Shown one piece after another: positions 1 through 7,005 of a stretch of 18,049 nt of DNA (position 1 is the first letter of the stretch; each line of letters starts with the position of its first letter). The notes under the pieces were generated by a model that was given only the letters and a program-made list of their open reading frames with translations, was not told the origin of the DNA and searched no databases. The DNA lies in contig CAZFER010000097.1 of NCBI GenBank assembly GCA_964517495.1, positions 1-18,049 of the forward strand. The letters run 5' to 3'. This stretch comes from CAZFER01 sp964517495. GTDB lineage: Bacteria > Hinthialibacterota > Hinthialibacteria > Hinthialibacterales > Hinthialibacteraceae. Both the position numbers and the translations under genes were made by a program.

Positions 1-172
1 GACTTTGCGAAAAGGCTTCGCAAATGATGTAGGGGTATGAAGAGAATGAATCCTAATATCAGGAAATTTATGGAAAGCCACAGCCTGAAATGTAAGCGTT
101 AGACTGGTTATGAATTCAGTCATGAGACTGGTAAGTTGAATTTTTTATTGGATTAGTCGTATCGAATTTAAA
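1..172. other. Non-coding segment with a short hairpin at the left edge
   Basis: No gene is recognisable. Positions 4-24 form a perfect 8-bp inverted repeat, TTTGCGAA / TTCGCAAA, around a 5-base loop, without a following T-run. GTAAGCG at 92-98 resembles an IS66 left terminus but is too short to call. Confidence 0.4.
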
Positions 173-361
173 ATGGTCTTCATAACAGATTGTTCATTTT
201 TTCAAACAACGTGGAACATCCGAGATGGAATCAATCCATTTGATTATTTCCGTGACGTATTAGGGAAGATCGCCGATTTCTCCATCAAAAAAATCCACGA
301 ATTAACTCCCCTGGCTTGGAAAGAATCCCAACCCGAAAAAACCGATCCTACTACTGGATAA
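173..361 (+). pseudogene. tnpC: C-terminal fragment of IS66 transposase (TnpC)
   Basis: The 62-codon reading frame carries the characteristic IS66 transposase C-terminus: from about residue 17, RDGINPFDYFRDVLGKIAD, then KIHELTPLAWK near the end. In the family this is the short C-terminal domain after the DDE catalytic core, where a GINP-YLRDVL type motif is usual. The first ~16 residues do not resemble the family, and an in-frame stop lies upstream at 137-139. No DDE core is present, so it cannot transpose on its own. The recognition is from motif memory, not a search. Confidence 0.7.
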
Positions 362-439
362 CCCAATCGTCTTAATCCATCATTCTGGAAATTCTAAACA
401 AATAACATGCCGACAATCAATCCTCCACCCGACGCTTAC
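173..439 (+). mobile_element. Right-end remnant of an IS66-family insertion sequence
   Basis: The fragment holds the last part of the large IS66 transposase and, 78 bases beyond its stop codon, a terminal repeat ending at 439. Read inward on the minus strand, the end begins GTAAGCGTCGGG. It matches the typical GTAAGCG-type IS66 terminus and agrees in 9 of its first 11 bases with the left terminus at 4894. The spacing between the transposase stop and the right end fits an IS66 layout. The left part of this copy is missing. A GTAAGCG at 92-98 could be a decayed left end, but the 8 bases before it do not match those after 439, so I see no target duplication. Confidence 0.7.
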
Positions 440-851
440 CATTTTTCCAATCCCCCATCGCAATACCAATAGAATCAAGGAATTCCAGTATAAAACCGGC
501 CAAGTCATTACTGGTATCGCTCCACATACCGATGATTGCCTCGGAGTGTTCACTATCAATGGCACTTGCGTAGGCAGATAGGCTTATCCGTTGCTCAACA
601 ACCAAGTAGCCATCCCCTCCCCCATTTAAACCACGGTGGCTGAAACTTTTATCACCGCTGTGTGCGTAACTTGAAGTTTCAATTCTATTGATGAGCGAAA
701 TCCATTCAGCGGTATCGGCTTCAGCTCCTGGGTTTTTCAAGAGATTCTCACTGATTGTTTGGCCAAATATTGGAGAAACAATTGTTGCGAATACACAGAT
801 GGAAAAGAAGGTAACTCTTTTGATATGAAAGAGATAAGGCGACGTTTCCAA
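417..851 (-). pseudogene. Secreted NPGAE-type carbohydrate-binding-like protein, cut by IS66
   Basis: The N-terminus has a signal-peptide pattern: basic residues, a hydrophobic stretch (FFSICVFATIVSPIFG), then a likely cleavage site. A bacterial F-box-associated/galactose-binding-like domain follows, with ENLLKNPGAEAD, then QRISLSAYASAID and a later FLD motif. These match the beginning and middle of that family, which normally continues for another 50 or more residues. Here the frame ends abruptly with RRVED, and those last codons are the IS66 terminus (bases up to 439). The native sequence therefore stops at about codon 137. The start is a TTG at 849-851 with an AGGGAG too close upstream, so the true start is uncertain. 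Probably exported and now non-functional. The ligand is unknown. Confidence 0.6.
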
Positions 852-874
852 ACTCCCTTCCGAACGGAAAATGG

Positions 875-910
875 GCTACGGGTGATCGTTCCCGTAGCAT
901 TTCTCTTTTT
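875..910 (+). terminator. Strong hairpin with downstream T-run
   Basis: GCTACGGG (875-882) pairs perfectly with CCCGTAGC (891-898) around an 8-base loop, followed by ATTTCTCTTTTTTATT. This is a rho-independent terminator shape for plus-strand transcription, yet no plus-strand gene ends here. It lies just upstream of the minus-strand gene at 417-851. It could be insulation against read-through, or a remnant of a lost gene. Confidence 0.55.
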
Positions 911-934
911 TATTTGCTGTAATTTTGGCTGTAA

Positions 935-1110
935 GTAGCCGGGAGTTGGAAAACCGCCGTTGGACGGCTACGGCTATTTTTAGCCGCGAGGCCTGGACAT
1001 ATATAGCCGCCTCCCGGCCACGTATGTGGCTGGGAAGACGGCATCTGTTTTACGGCTGATGCAAGCCGCCAACGGAAGGGTTTCCACACCCTGAACGCAG
1101 CCGCTTGCAG
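935..1110. repeat. GC-rich block of nested inverted repeats
   Basis: This block stands out from AT-rich surroundings. An outer pair, GCCGGGAG (938-945) and CTCCCGGC (1011-1018), encloses two perfect hairpins: GCCGT-TGG-ACGGC (956-968) and CGGCTA-TTTT-TAGCCG (971-986). Immediately after comes GCCAC-GTAT-GTGGC (1017-1030), and further GCC/GGC-rich short palindromes run to about 1110. TAGCCG recurs at 936, 981 and 1004. The minus-strand reading frame through it is rich in W, R, P and A and looks like an artefact. It resembles a dispersed palindromic repeat or a structured RNA. Only a genome-wide copy search can tell which. Confidence 0.45.
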
Positions 1111-1119
1111 CTGCATACG

Positions 1120-1641
1120 GATGTATGGTAGAGGAAAATGAGAGTGAAGAGAAGTGAATGTTTGAGAAAAAAGATATTGTTCACAAGTGAATGGCCGAAG
1201 TGCTGGAACAAATTGACTCTGATAAATTTGGTATCAAAAAGTCGTATTGTCTCTGATTCCATTTTTTGAAAGAATAATCCGAATTATGAAGTTGAAGTTT
1301 AATTTATCTATTTCCATTGAATCGAAGATAGAAACGGCGGGGCACGGCAGAAGGTTTTCATTTGCTCTCTCCTTTTGAATTCATTAATGTGCGACTGCTA
1401 AAGGAGTTTTTATGGCGGACTTCTTTCCCTATTTCCGATCATTTTCGTTGTCCCTTTCTAATTTAATTAAGTACATAAAGGCATTGAAATTTTTCACGAA
1501 AATTAAATTCGTAATGATATTGAAGTAAGGAGGCAAGGAAACAGTGTAATCAATGTCTAATAAGTTTAGGAAGGAAATTGAAATAACATTTTAATTTTTA
1601 TCAAAAAAAGTAAACTTTAAAATCGGATAAATCTATTTTAA
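1120..1641. other. AT-rich intergenic stretch, no gene seen
   Basis: No reading frame here has a convincing start, protein character or codon use. I see no tRNA, strong hairpin or direct repeat in it. Confidence 0.4.
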
Positions 1642-2712
1642 TTACTCTCTCTCCTCTTCTTCTGTGGGAAAGCGTACTACCACTAATACAGCCTCTTGTG
1701 CTTCCTCTACTTTTCCAGTTGGGAGAGGGCATTGTATCATATGTTTAACGTTGCTTTTGAAATGGACATAATCACCAGGTTTTTTGAGAAGAAAATCTTT
1801 TTCACCTGCTCGCACTAAAGCGTGCCCAGAAATTAGAGTAATAATTTCATCCCCAAAGGGACTGCCCTTATGTTTTTGTATCCTTGGATGGCTCTCCCAT
1901 CCCGCCATGTTCCCTGGTTTTATAATAAGCTTATACCCTTTTAAGTGGGCACCATCTGTATTTTCTTTTGTTTTACATATGAAAACCCCCCGCCATTTAT
2001 AAGCTTCATTTTTATCTTGATTTAAAAAACATACATGATTTTTCTGATTAGCAAGAAGATTAAAGTGTTCTCGATCTATTCCTAGAAGTTCAAGGAGTTT
2101 ATGGAGTTCACGTTTATCGAAGAAATCTATATCATGTTCGTGAATAGCATTTCGGATACTTTTTCCCCTCTTGGGTTCCAATTCAAATTGTTTTGACAAA
2201 TCGCTTAAGTGTGATTCTAATTGTTCTTCTATTTCTTTCCTAAATCTTCTTTCCCCCATTTTCCGAGTTTCTCTTCGATATCTTTTCTCGTATTCTTCAA
2301 ATTTATCGAATAAAACTTGTCCATAGCGTACAATGATGCTACTGTGGGATACTTCTACTTCTATGTTAAAAGTGTCGATATCTACATTAAATAGATCAAG
2401 AAGAAGTTTTACGTCTTCGAAGTCAAAAGGTGTGCTGGAGGGCTGGGTAATTTGCGAATATATATTTTCGCTTTTATCCTTGTTTTCAAAACGTTTTTCT
2501 AGTTCTCTTATAATAAATTTCCTGAAATCTTCATTATTTAGAGAGATTTTATCAAGTATTTTATCATTAGTGGTACAGTATTCTTTACGGAGGTTGTCTA
2601 CATAGACATCAAAATATTTTTTAAGCGCGTAACGTGTTGCTGTGAGTGATCCTGCAAGGATTTTTCCCTTCTTATTATTTTTTCCCTCTCCTTCACTTTT
2701 TGTGTTATTCAT
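1642..2712 (-). CDS. Two-repeat helical protein with C-terminal cupin sensor domain
   Basis: 356 residues. The C-terminus (about 262-345) is a cupin barrel, with H275, H281 and E289 in the first cupin block, then KPGDYVHF and H324 in the second; these could hold a metal or a small ligand. The N-terminal 220 residues are charged and helical. They contain a duplicated unit: FDFEDVKLLLDLFNVDIDTFNI (about 96-117) and FDKRELHKLLELLGIDREHFNL (about 198-219) align with each other. Both resemble the C-terminal helices of XRE-type DNA-binding domains, though a canonical helix-turn-helix is not clear. The start has GGGAG about 10 bases upstream. The gene is divergent from the sigma-like gene at 2924 and shares a 212-bp palindrome-bearing intergenic region with it. 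I infer a ligand-responsive regulator. An enzyme role for the cupin remains possible. Confidence 0.6.
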   Translation of the reverse strand: MNNTKSEGEGKNNKKGKILAGSLTATRYALKKYFDVYVDNLRKEYCTTNDKILDKISLNNEDFRKFIIRELEKRFENKDKSENIYSQITQPSSTPFDFEDVKLLLDLFNVDIDTFNIEVEVSHSSIIVRYGQVLFDKFEEYEKRYRRETRKMGERRFRKEIEEQLESHLSDLSKQFELEPKRGKSIRNAIHEHDIDFFDKRELHKLLELLGIDREHFNLLANQKNHVCFLNQDKNEAYKWRGVFICKTKENTDGAHLKGYKLIIKPGNMAGWESHPRIQKHKGSPFGDEIITLISGHALVRAGEKDFLLKKPGDYVHFKSNVKHMIQCPLPTGKVEEAQEAVLVVVRFPTEEEERE

Positions 2713-2804
2713 GATAGATATCTCCCACGCGGTTAAAATAATCGTATAAATGGATAAATTGTAAACCGGTTTTTTTAATATTTATAGTGGATTATCTTTT
2801 TTAA

Positions 2805-2828
2805 CCCAAAAATCCTTGGATTTTTGGG
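2805..2828. promoter_or_regulatory. Perfect 11+11 bp palindrome in divergent intergenic region
   Basis: CCCAAAAATCC (2805-2815) and GGATTTTTGGG (2818-2828) are exact reverse complements separated by TT. The site lies between the minus-strand cupin gene (start 2712) and the plus-strand sigma-like gene (start 2924). A second, imperfect palindrome centred on TTTTCGAAAA lies at 2857-2873. The symmetry suits a dimeric repressor operator controlling one or both promoters. A transcription attenuator is the alternative, but no T-run follows. Confidence 0.5.
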
Positions 2829-2923
2829 CAGATAAATTTGCTACTTTTTGAAGAAAAACTTTTCGAAAAAGTTATGAAAAAAAATGGCCGGAAATTGTAC
2901 TATCTAATTCTAGAGGGAGAAAA

Positions 2924-3493
2924 ATGCTAAGACTTAGTGCTTTTAATCCTGCGATTCGAATAAGAATTCAAGAAGGCAGCATAACTGAGGAAGAGTTGGG
3001 TGAATTATGGATAGAATCAATAGACAGTGATTTAGGGATTGCAATAGAAAGAAATTGGCCCATTATTCATCGTTGCCAGAAAGTAGAAGATGCATGTGTG
3101 GATGCGTTTCTGTACTGGCGCGAAAAGATGGTAAATCATATATCTAGAGGGGGTCAGATTCGTTCTCCCGAGGGATATTCTCAAGTTATTATTAAAGGAT
3201 TTCTGAATCGATATGCAAAAGCTCTTAGGAGAATTTGTGAAAAGGAGATGACAGGATTTGATATTCCTGAGACTATTGAACAGCTTGATAACGACGAAAA
3301 AATATTGAATGATGTAATAGAAGTGGCATCTTTAATGAATGAGGAAAATTGTCGGCATTTTGAATACTTTCTTAGAGATATAACTCTAGAAAAAATTGCA
3401 GAAATTGAAAATCTTTCTGTTGCAACCTCTCAACGAAAGAGGAAGATGTGCTTGAAACAATTTATTTCCTTATGGAAAGAAATAATGCAATAA
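2924..3493 (+). CDS. ECF-like RNA polymerase sigma factor (divergent)
   Basis: 189 residues. Residues 53-105 resemble sigma region 2: VEDACVDAFLYWREKM followed by an SPEGYSQVIIKGFLNRY stretch, parallel to the usual 'ED-.Q-.F...W' and 'yL...arN...d..R' patterns. Residues 143-187 resemble region 4, with ITLEKIAEIENLSVATSQRKRK as the helix-turn-helix. Both domains are weak compared with typical ECF factors, so it may be a divergent or small-clade member. The start is supported by GAGGGAG just upstream. The gene sits opposite the cupin gene and is followed after 57 bases by the small helical gene at 3551, probably in one transcript. A non-sigma DNA-binding protein is the alternative. Confidence 0.6.
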   Translation: MLRLSAFNPAIRIRIQEGSITEEELGELWIESIDSDLGIAIERNWPIIHRCQKVEDACVDAFLYWREKMVNHISRGGQIRSPEGYSQVIIKGFLNRYAKALRRICEKEMTGFDIPETIEQLDNDEKILNDVIEVASLMNEENCRHFEYFLRDITLEKIAEIENLSVATSQRKRKMCLKQFISLWKEIMQ

Positions 3494-3550
3494 TGAAAAA
3501 TTGTAATGCTATAAATTACTGATATATAAATGAAGAAAGGAGACATTATC

Positions 3551-3907
3551 ATGGTTCTAAAAAACACCAGCAATGTGCATCAGCTCGATTTTGAAAAGAT
3601 TAAACGATTGGAAATGCGAGACGAAGAAAGTGGTATTGCTTTGTTAAGAGAGGTGATTCGTTCTGAACTGATTGATTTAGAATCAAAAATTGCTCTCGAT
3701 TATGAAGAACAAATAAAGCAAGGTAGAGATAAAACAGAACTCCGCCAAGAAATTGTAGATAGTGTACCCGAGGATTATCGTGCTGGGGTTATACAGACAC
3801 TTAATATTATGGACGGAATTATGAGAGCAAAGCATGCTTACAAAAAAAATCCCCCTAATGAACCTTTGGTTCATGAAAAAGGGATATCAAGCGCTGCAAA
3901 CCTTTGA
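3551..3907 (+). CDS. Small charged helical protein of unknown function
   Basis: 118 residues from the ATG at 3551, chosen over the ATG at 3530 because AAGGAG (3537-3542) lies 8 bases before it. The sequence is strongly charged and helical, with a predicted coiled-coil-like stretch from about residue 15 to 55 (LEMRDEESGIALLREVIRSE and on). It has no cysteines, signal peptide or membrane segment. I do not recognise a family. Its position directly behind a sigma-like gene suggests a partner such as an anti-sigma or accessory factor, but that is inference from order only. Confidence 0.6.
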   Translation: MVLKNTSNVHQLDFEKIKRLEMRDEESGIALLREVIRSELIDLESKIALDYEEQIKQGRDKTELRQEIVDSVPEDYRAGVIQTLNIMDGIMRAKHAYKKNPPNEPLVHEKGISSAANL

Positions 3908-3923
3908 TGAGATGAATGGTGGT

Positions 3924-3955
3924 CACCGTTGGCAATATGTTCATTGCCAGCGGTG
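3924..3955. terminator. Bidirectional hairpin between convergent genes
   Basis: CACCGTTGGCAAT (3924-3936) pairs with ATTGCCAGCGGTG (3943-3955) with one T-G wobble, around a 6-base loop. It lies 16 bases past the stop of the plus-strand gene and overlaps the last bases of the minus-strand gene ending at 3941. It is a likely shared transcript end, though the T-run is poor. Confidence 0.5.
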
Positions 3956-4384
3956 AAGATAAGCATTTACCAACTTCAATGTTCTATCAGCATAGTCTTG
4001 CGCCCGCTCATCAAAAAAGCCAGTACATTTGAGGATGCGATAGACAACGCATACCATTCCATCCCAACAGCAGGTTATCAAACCCCATGATAGGCGATAC
4101 ATCCAGCTTTTATTTCGGTTTTTAGCACAGCGCGAAAAATTACATCTCCAATTTGCCATTTCCCCTTGAATCAGTTCCTCAACGATGGTACTTGCCACCT
4201 TTTCAGGAGCTACTCCATGTTGAACAATTACCTGGACAATTGTAGATTCAACGTACAATCCGAGTTCGTTTAACCACCTTAATAAACCCGAGTACAGGTA
4301 TGGATCACGCTGGAGAATGGTTGTGATTTGAAGCCACGTTAAAGATTTTTGCTGTTTGATTAGAAGCCCGTACGTTTTGTCCAT
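3941..4384 (-). CDS. Hypothetical protein, family not recognised
   Basis: 147 residues. GGAG lies about 9 bases before the ATG, which supports a real translation start. The N-terminal 75 residues look like a small helical fold: SLTWLQITTILQRDPYLYSG, then LLRWLNELGLYVESTIVQVI, then GVAPEKVASTIVEELIQGE. The rest is rich in cysteine, tryptophan and arginine and reads less like a normal domain, so a frameshift around residue 80 is possible. No signal peptide is seen. It is convergent with the sigma-like unit, and nothing links it to a pathway. Confidence 0.45.
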   Translation of the reverse strand: MDKTYGLLIKQQKSLTWLQITTILQRDPYLYSGLLRWLNELGLYVESTIVQVIVQHGVAPEKVASTIVEELIQGEMANWRCNFSRCAKNRNKSWMYRLSWGLITCCWDGMVCVVYRILKCTGFFDERAQDYADRTLKLVNAYLHRWQ

Positions 4385-4893
4385 ACTGTAATTCTCCTTC
4401 CCTCATTTAGATTTGGTGGTGCACGTAAGGTTGTAGATTTCATTGCAAAAGTCCTGAAAAAATACTCTATTGGCTTCATAAGGGTATAAGTACCGTAAGT
4501 GGTACCTATTTTTCAATTGATATGTAGATAGTTGTTGCTTAAACATAAAATCAAGCTAATCAAATGGGGAAAATATCTAAACAGAGAATAGGTACAATAA
4601 TATATCATGAAAATATTTTTTGAGGGCAATATTTAAGAAAAGATAATTAAGGATTTGAAGAATCTGGGTTAAACAGAGCCATCGATTTCCTATACTAATA
4701 TTCGCAATCGGGATATACTTCCACACGATCTTCGTTAGTATGATAGATGCGCGATGTCTTGGCACGCGATACACCCTCATGGTCGTATTGAGCTCCGTTA
4801 TCCTTACGTTTGGTTATTGGTGGAGTTGTTTTTTTTGATGCGGTGGAATCATCCCTGACGACGTCGAAGGCTTAGATTGATTGATCATTCTTC
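4385..4893. other. AT-rich intergenic stretch with a small hairpin and a possible gene relic
   Basis: No complete gene is seen. GTACC (4490-4494) and GGTAC (4501-4505) form a short hairpin followed by CTATTTTT. On the minus strand, between about 4870 and 4700, a frame without a start codon encodes a hydrophilic stretch containing ITKRKDNGAQYDHEGVSRAK and EDRVEVYPDCEY before a stop. It reads more like protein than the other frames and may be a fragment of an unrecognised gene. Confidence 0.35.
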
Positions 4894-5341
4894 GTAAGCA
4901 TCCGATCAACCGCGTGGTGGAGTTTGTGAGATCTTGGTGATGGAGGTGTTTCATGACCAAGACAAGCAAACCCAGGGAAACCGAGCGCTCAAAATACTGG
5001 CGTGATGTGATGAAGGAATGGGAAGCGAGTAGGATGACTCAGGTGTCCTTTTGCCGGGAAAGAGGGATAAGTCCCGCAGCGTTCTCGTGGTGGCGAAGCG
5101 AAATCAAAAAACGGGACAGAAAAGAAAAAGCGGTTGTTCAGCCCTCGGAAGCCTGCCAGAATTCCACTCCCCATGGATTACCATTTGTTCAAATATCGGT
5201 TCCAGAGAATATAGCCCCCAGCGCTTCTCATGACCGAATCGAAATCATTCTAGCCAGCGGTCATCAGATCCGTGTTCCTCAGGGATTTTCATCCGAAACT
5301 TTACAGCGGGTGTTGGAAGTGTTGGAGTCAGCATGCTGAGC
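4894..5341 (+). mobile_element. Left-end fragment of an IS66-family element
   Basis: The fragment begins with GTAAGCATCCG at 4894, similar to the right terminus read inward from 439, and contains tnpA 59 bases inside. At 5333 an ATGCTGAGC overlapping the tnpA stop looks like the tnpB start, which usually begins MLS or MLT. The next bases no longer resemble tnpB, so homology ends at about 5341. tnpB and tnpC are absent. The orientation matches the right-end fragment at 173-439, but that fragment lies upstream, so the two are not one simple copy. Confidence 0.65.
4953..5339 (+). CDS. tnpA: IS66 accessory protein TnpA
   Basis: 128 residues. The N-terminus shows the accessory-protein helix-turn-helix pattern: YWRDVMKEWEASRMTQVSFC then RERGISPAAFSWWRSEIKK. 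The C-terminus has the family ending, IEIILASGHQIRVPQGFSSE followed by TLQRVLEVLES. The length is normal and GGAGG lies 6 bases upstream of the start. In IS66 elements this protein acts with TnpB and the TnpC transposase; alone it cannot move DNA. The stop overlaps a tnpB-like start by a few bases, the usual coupled arrangement, but tnpB is missing. Confidence 0.8.
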   Translation: MTKTSKPRETERSKYWRDVMKEWEASRMTQVSFCRERGISPAAFSWWRSEIKKRDRKEKAVVQPSEACQNSTPHGLPFVQISVPENIAPSASHDRIEIILASGHQIRVPQGFSSETLQRVLEVLESAC

Positions 5342-5758
5342 CGAGTAAAGCTCGGCTTTCTCGATGAGGAGACCGAGTTTCTTCCGATTCTCGTCGAGTT
5401 TACCGAGTATAACTCGGTTATCCTCGGTCAAATCCTCGGTCTTTCCGAGGATCAGCGAGTGCTGATTCGCCATGTCCTCGTGAATTTTCCTCAGTTTCTC
5501 CTTAAGATCATCAAAATCCGATTTGAACGATCCATAACCTACACCATAAAGAAAATCCCGGTTCTGCTGCTGATGGGATTGAATGAGAGTTGCTTGTGGG
5601 TGGCTGGGTGAGGGAGATGCTCTCTCTAACGGGATATGAGGATTGGCTGGTTGCGATTTCTCTTGGACCTGATCCTTTTCCTCAACCTCGGTCGATTCCC
5701 TCGGTACCTCGGTTTGAGACCGAGTTTTCTTCCTCCGAAACCGTGATAGCAATCCCAT
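5279..5758 (-). CDS. Coiled-coil protein truncated at the IS66 junction
   Basis: 159 residues. A basic start (MGLLSRFRRKK) is followed by an acidic, proline- and serine-rich linker to about residue 65. A heptad-like coiled coil follows at about 75-135 (FDDLKEKLRKIHEDM, ILGKTEDLTEDNRVILGKL, ENRKKLGLLIEKAEL). The last ~20 residues (YSAQHADSN onward) are the reverse complement of tnpA, so the native C-terminus has been lost. There is no signal peptide or clear membrane helix; the basic N-terminus could bind a membrane or nucleic acid. The start lacks a good ribosome-binding site. The family is not recognised. The coding DNA is unusually rich in CTCGGT/ACCGAG. Confidence 0.5.
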   Translation of the reverse strand: MGLLSRFRRKKTRSQTEVPRESTEVEEKDQVQEKSQPANPHIPLERASPSPSHPQATLIQSHQQQNRDFLYGVGYGSFKSDFDDLKEKLRKIHEDMANQHSLILGKTEDLTEDNRVILGKLDENRKKLGLLIEKAELYSAQHADSNTSNTRCKVSDENP

Positions 5759-5967
5759 AAGTTAAAATCACAGCAAGCCCTTAAAAAGATATCTTTCTTT
5801 TGGAAGGGGTGTGGGGAAACCTTTTCTTTGGAATTGGATATGTGAGTATCAAACTAGTAAATAATATAATTACTGGAAAAACGATTCATATCCCTTGATG
5901 ACCTGCTTTCAGTCGATAAAAGTTTTTCTCTCTTTCTATATAAATTCGTAATCACTTGAATTGTAAG

Positions 5968-6462
5968 CTATTCAAGGGAGCTTAAAATCTCCATTGCATT
6001 CTTGTCTCTGGGTCGAAGAACGTTTAAACCCTCCTTCTCAGTGGTCTTGCAAAGCATATTATCATTTGCAACAAAATAGAAGTTTTTTTGAGTGGGTTTT
6101 AGAAATTGATGGGCTTCCATTGCACTGGCGAGTTGGATCGCATCCGGAGTTTTTAAAGGATGATCGATCACCAAGCGCAATGCTTCGTAAAGCAATGGTT
6201 GGCTGACCGGCCAGTAACCCACATGTTGTTCGCTTTCCCTACGGAAGAGATCCATAAGACCTGTGGCTTCTTCGTATGATAGCAATCTCTCACGGTGCAA
6301 TCGCATCATGGTGGAACTGTACTCAATGACGGATAAGTATGAAGTTAGTAAACGTTCTTTGGTCTTTTCAATCCTGTTGTACAGTTGGATGATGAAATCT
6401 GATCCTTCTTCTTTGCGACAGCGTTTTACGAGAGAAGAAATATCCAATTTAAATGATGCCAT
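5968..6462 (-). CDS. PIN-domain ribonuclease toxin (VapC-like)
   Basis: 164 residues from the ATG at 6462. A GTG at 6471 that overlaps the upstream stop is an alternative start. The PIN fold is visible in order: FKLDISSLVKR with the first acidic residue, TSYLSVIEYSS with a conserved Glu, LKTPDAIQLASAM with the third acidic residue, and FVANDNMLCKTTEKEGLNVL with the last. All four metal-binding acidic positions appear intact, so it could be an active RNA-cleaving toxin. It is directly coupled to the small upstream gene, which fits a type II toxin-antitoxin pair. The target RNA cannot be inferred. Confidence 0.8.
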   Translation of the reverse strand: MASFKLDISSLVKRCRKEEGSDFIIQLYNRIEKTKERLLTSYLSVIEYSSTMMRLHRERLLSYEEATGLMDLFRRESEQHVGYWPVSQPLLYEALRLVIDHPLKTPDAIQLASAMEAHQFLKPTQKNFYFVANDNMLCKTTEKEGLNVLRPRDKNAMEILSSLE

Positions 6463-6467
6463 TGCGA

Positions 6468-6686
6468 TCACTCATCACGCATTTCCCGAACAATCTCTGA
6501 TAGTTCCCTGTCTCCAAGTCGGGAATCCTGCAGTTCGCGGGCATCTTTGAGAGACATCTTCTTGATGGGATACCGCGAGAGGAGTTCAGAAAAGTAACGG
6601 TTGGTTTGATCGTTCCATTCCGAGTATACGCCCATTGCCAGGGCCTTTTCAGATTCCTTCATTTCATGGTGTGTTTTGGCGTTCAT
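6468..6686 (-). CDS. Antitoxin partner of the PIN toxin
   Basis: 72 residues, highly charged and helical, ending in SEIVREMRDE. Its stop abuts or overlaps the toxin start, as in most type II toxin-antitoxin operons. AGAGGATGAG precedes the ATG, a good ribosome-binding site. The DNA-binding family is unclear: I do not see a confident ribbon-helix-helix or AbrB motif, so the antitoxin call rests on size, order and coupling. An inverted repeat, AAGAT...ATCTT at 6718-6733, lies just upstream and may serve autoregulation. Confidence 0.65.
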   Translation of the reverse strand: MNAKTHHEMKESEKALAMGVYSEWNDQTNRYFSELLSRYPIKKMSLKDARELQDSRLGDRELSEIVREMRDE

Positions 6687-6717
6687 AATCTCATCCTCTG
6701 CTTATATATCGAATCGG

Positions 6718-6733
6718 AAGATATTTAAATCTT
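6718..6733. promoter_or_regulatory. Possible operator upstream of the toxin-antitoxin pair
   Basis: AAGAT-ATTTAA-ATCTT is an inverted repeat 32 bases before the antitoxin start, next to AT-rich promoter-like sequence. Autorepression by the antitoxin or complex is the norm for such pairs, but the site itself is only inferred. Confidence 0.3.
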
Positions 6734-7005
6734 GTTTATCCTATATAATATTGTATCGCTAAATTGAATTAGTTCTACAGTTTCTTATCAAAAAAGGGGT
6801 GAACGTCTACTTGTGATGAAATAAGCTCCTTTTAAAGGGAAGTAATTCACGATTCCTGTTATATATACTCAAATTCGTTTGGACAGTAGTCTAACAATAA
6901 CCTACTCAAAAACTGCACAAAAATCCCAATTTGTCATATAGGGGTAGTGGTTCTTTTCCTCGTTCCTTCTTCTATTCTTCTTAAAAGGAATTTATACATA
7001 TATAC
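6734..7005. other. AT-rich intergenic stretch before the 20-bp array
   Basis: Promoter-like TATAAT variants for the toxin-antitoxin operon are likely near 6740-6760 on the minus strand. I see no reading frame or RNA gene here. Confidence 0.3.

Noticed and set aside
910..1262. Two minus-strand reading frames (910-1116 and 1050-1262)
   Set aside because: They lie over the GC-rich hairpin block and have odd W/R/P-rich composition and no ribosome-binding site.
4577..4780. 67-codon minus-strand frame
   Set aside because: It is AT-driven and rich in I, L and Y, with no ribosome-binding site. A different frame of the same strand reads more like a gene relic.
5333..5611. Plus-strand frame starting at the tnpB-like ATG
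   Set aside because: Beyond the first few codons it has no TnpB resemblance, and it is antisense to the better coiled-coil frame.
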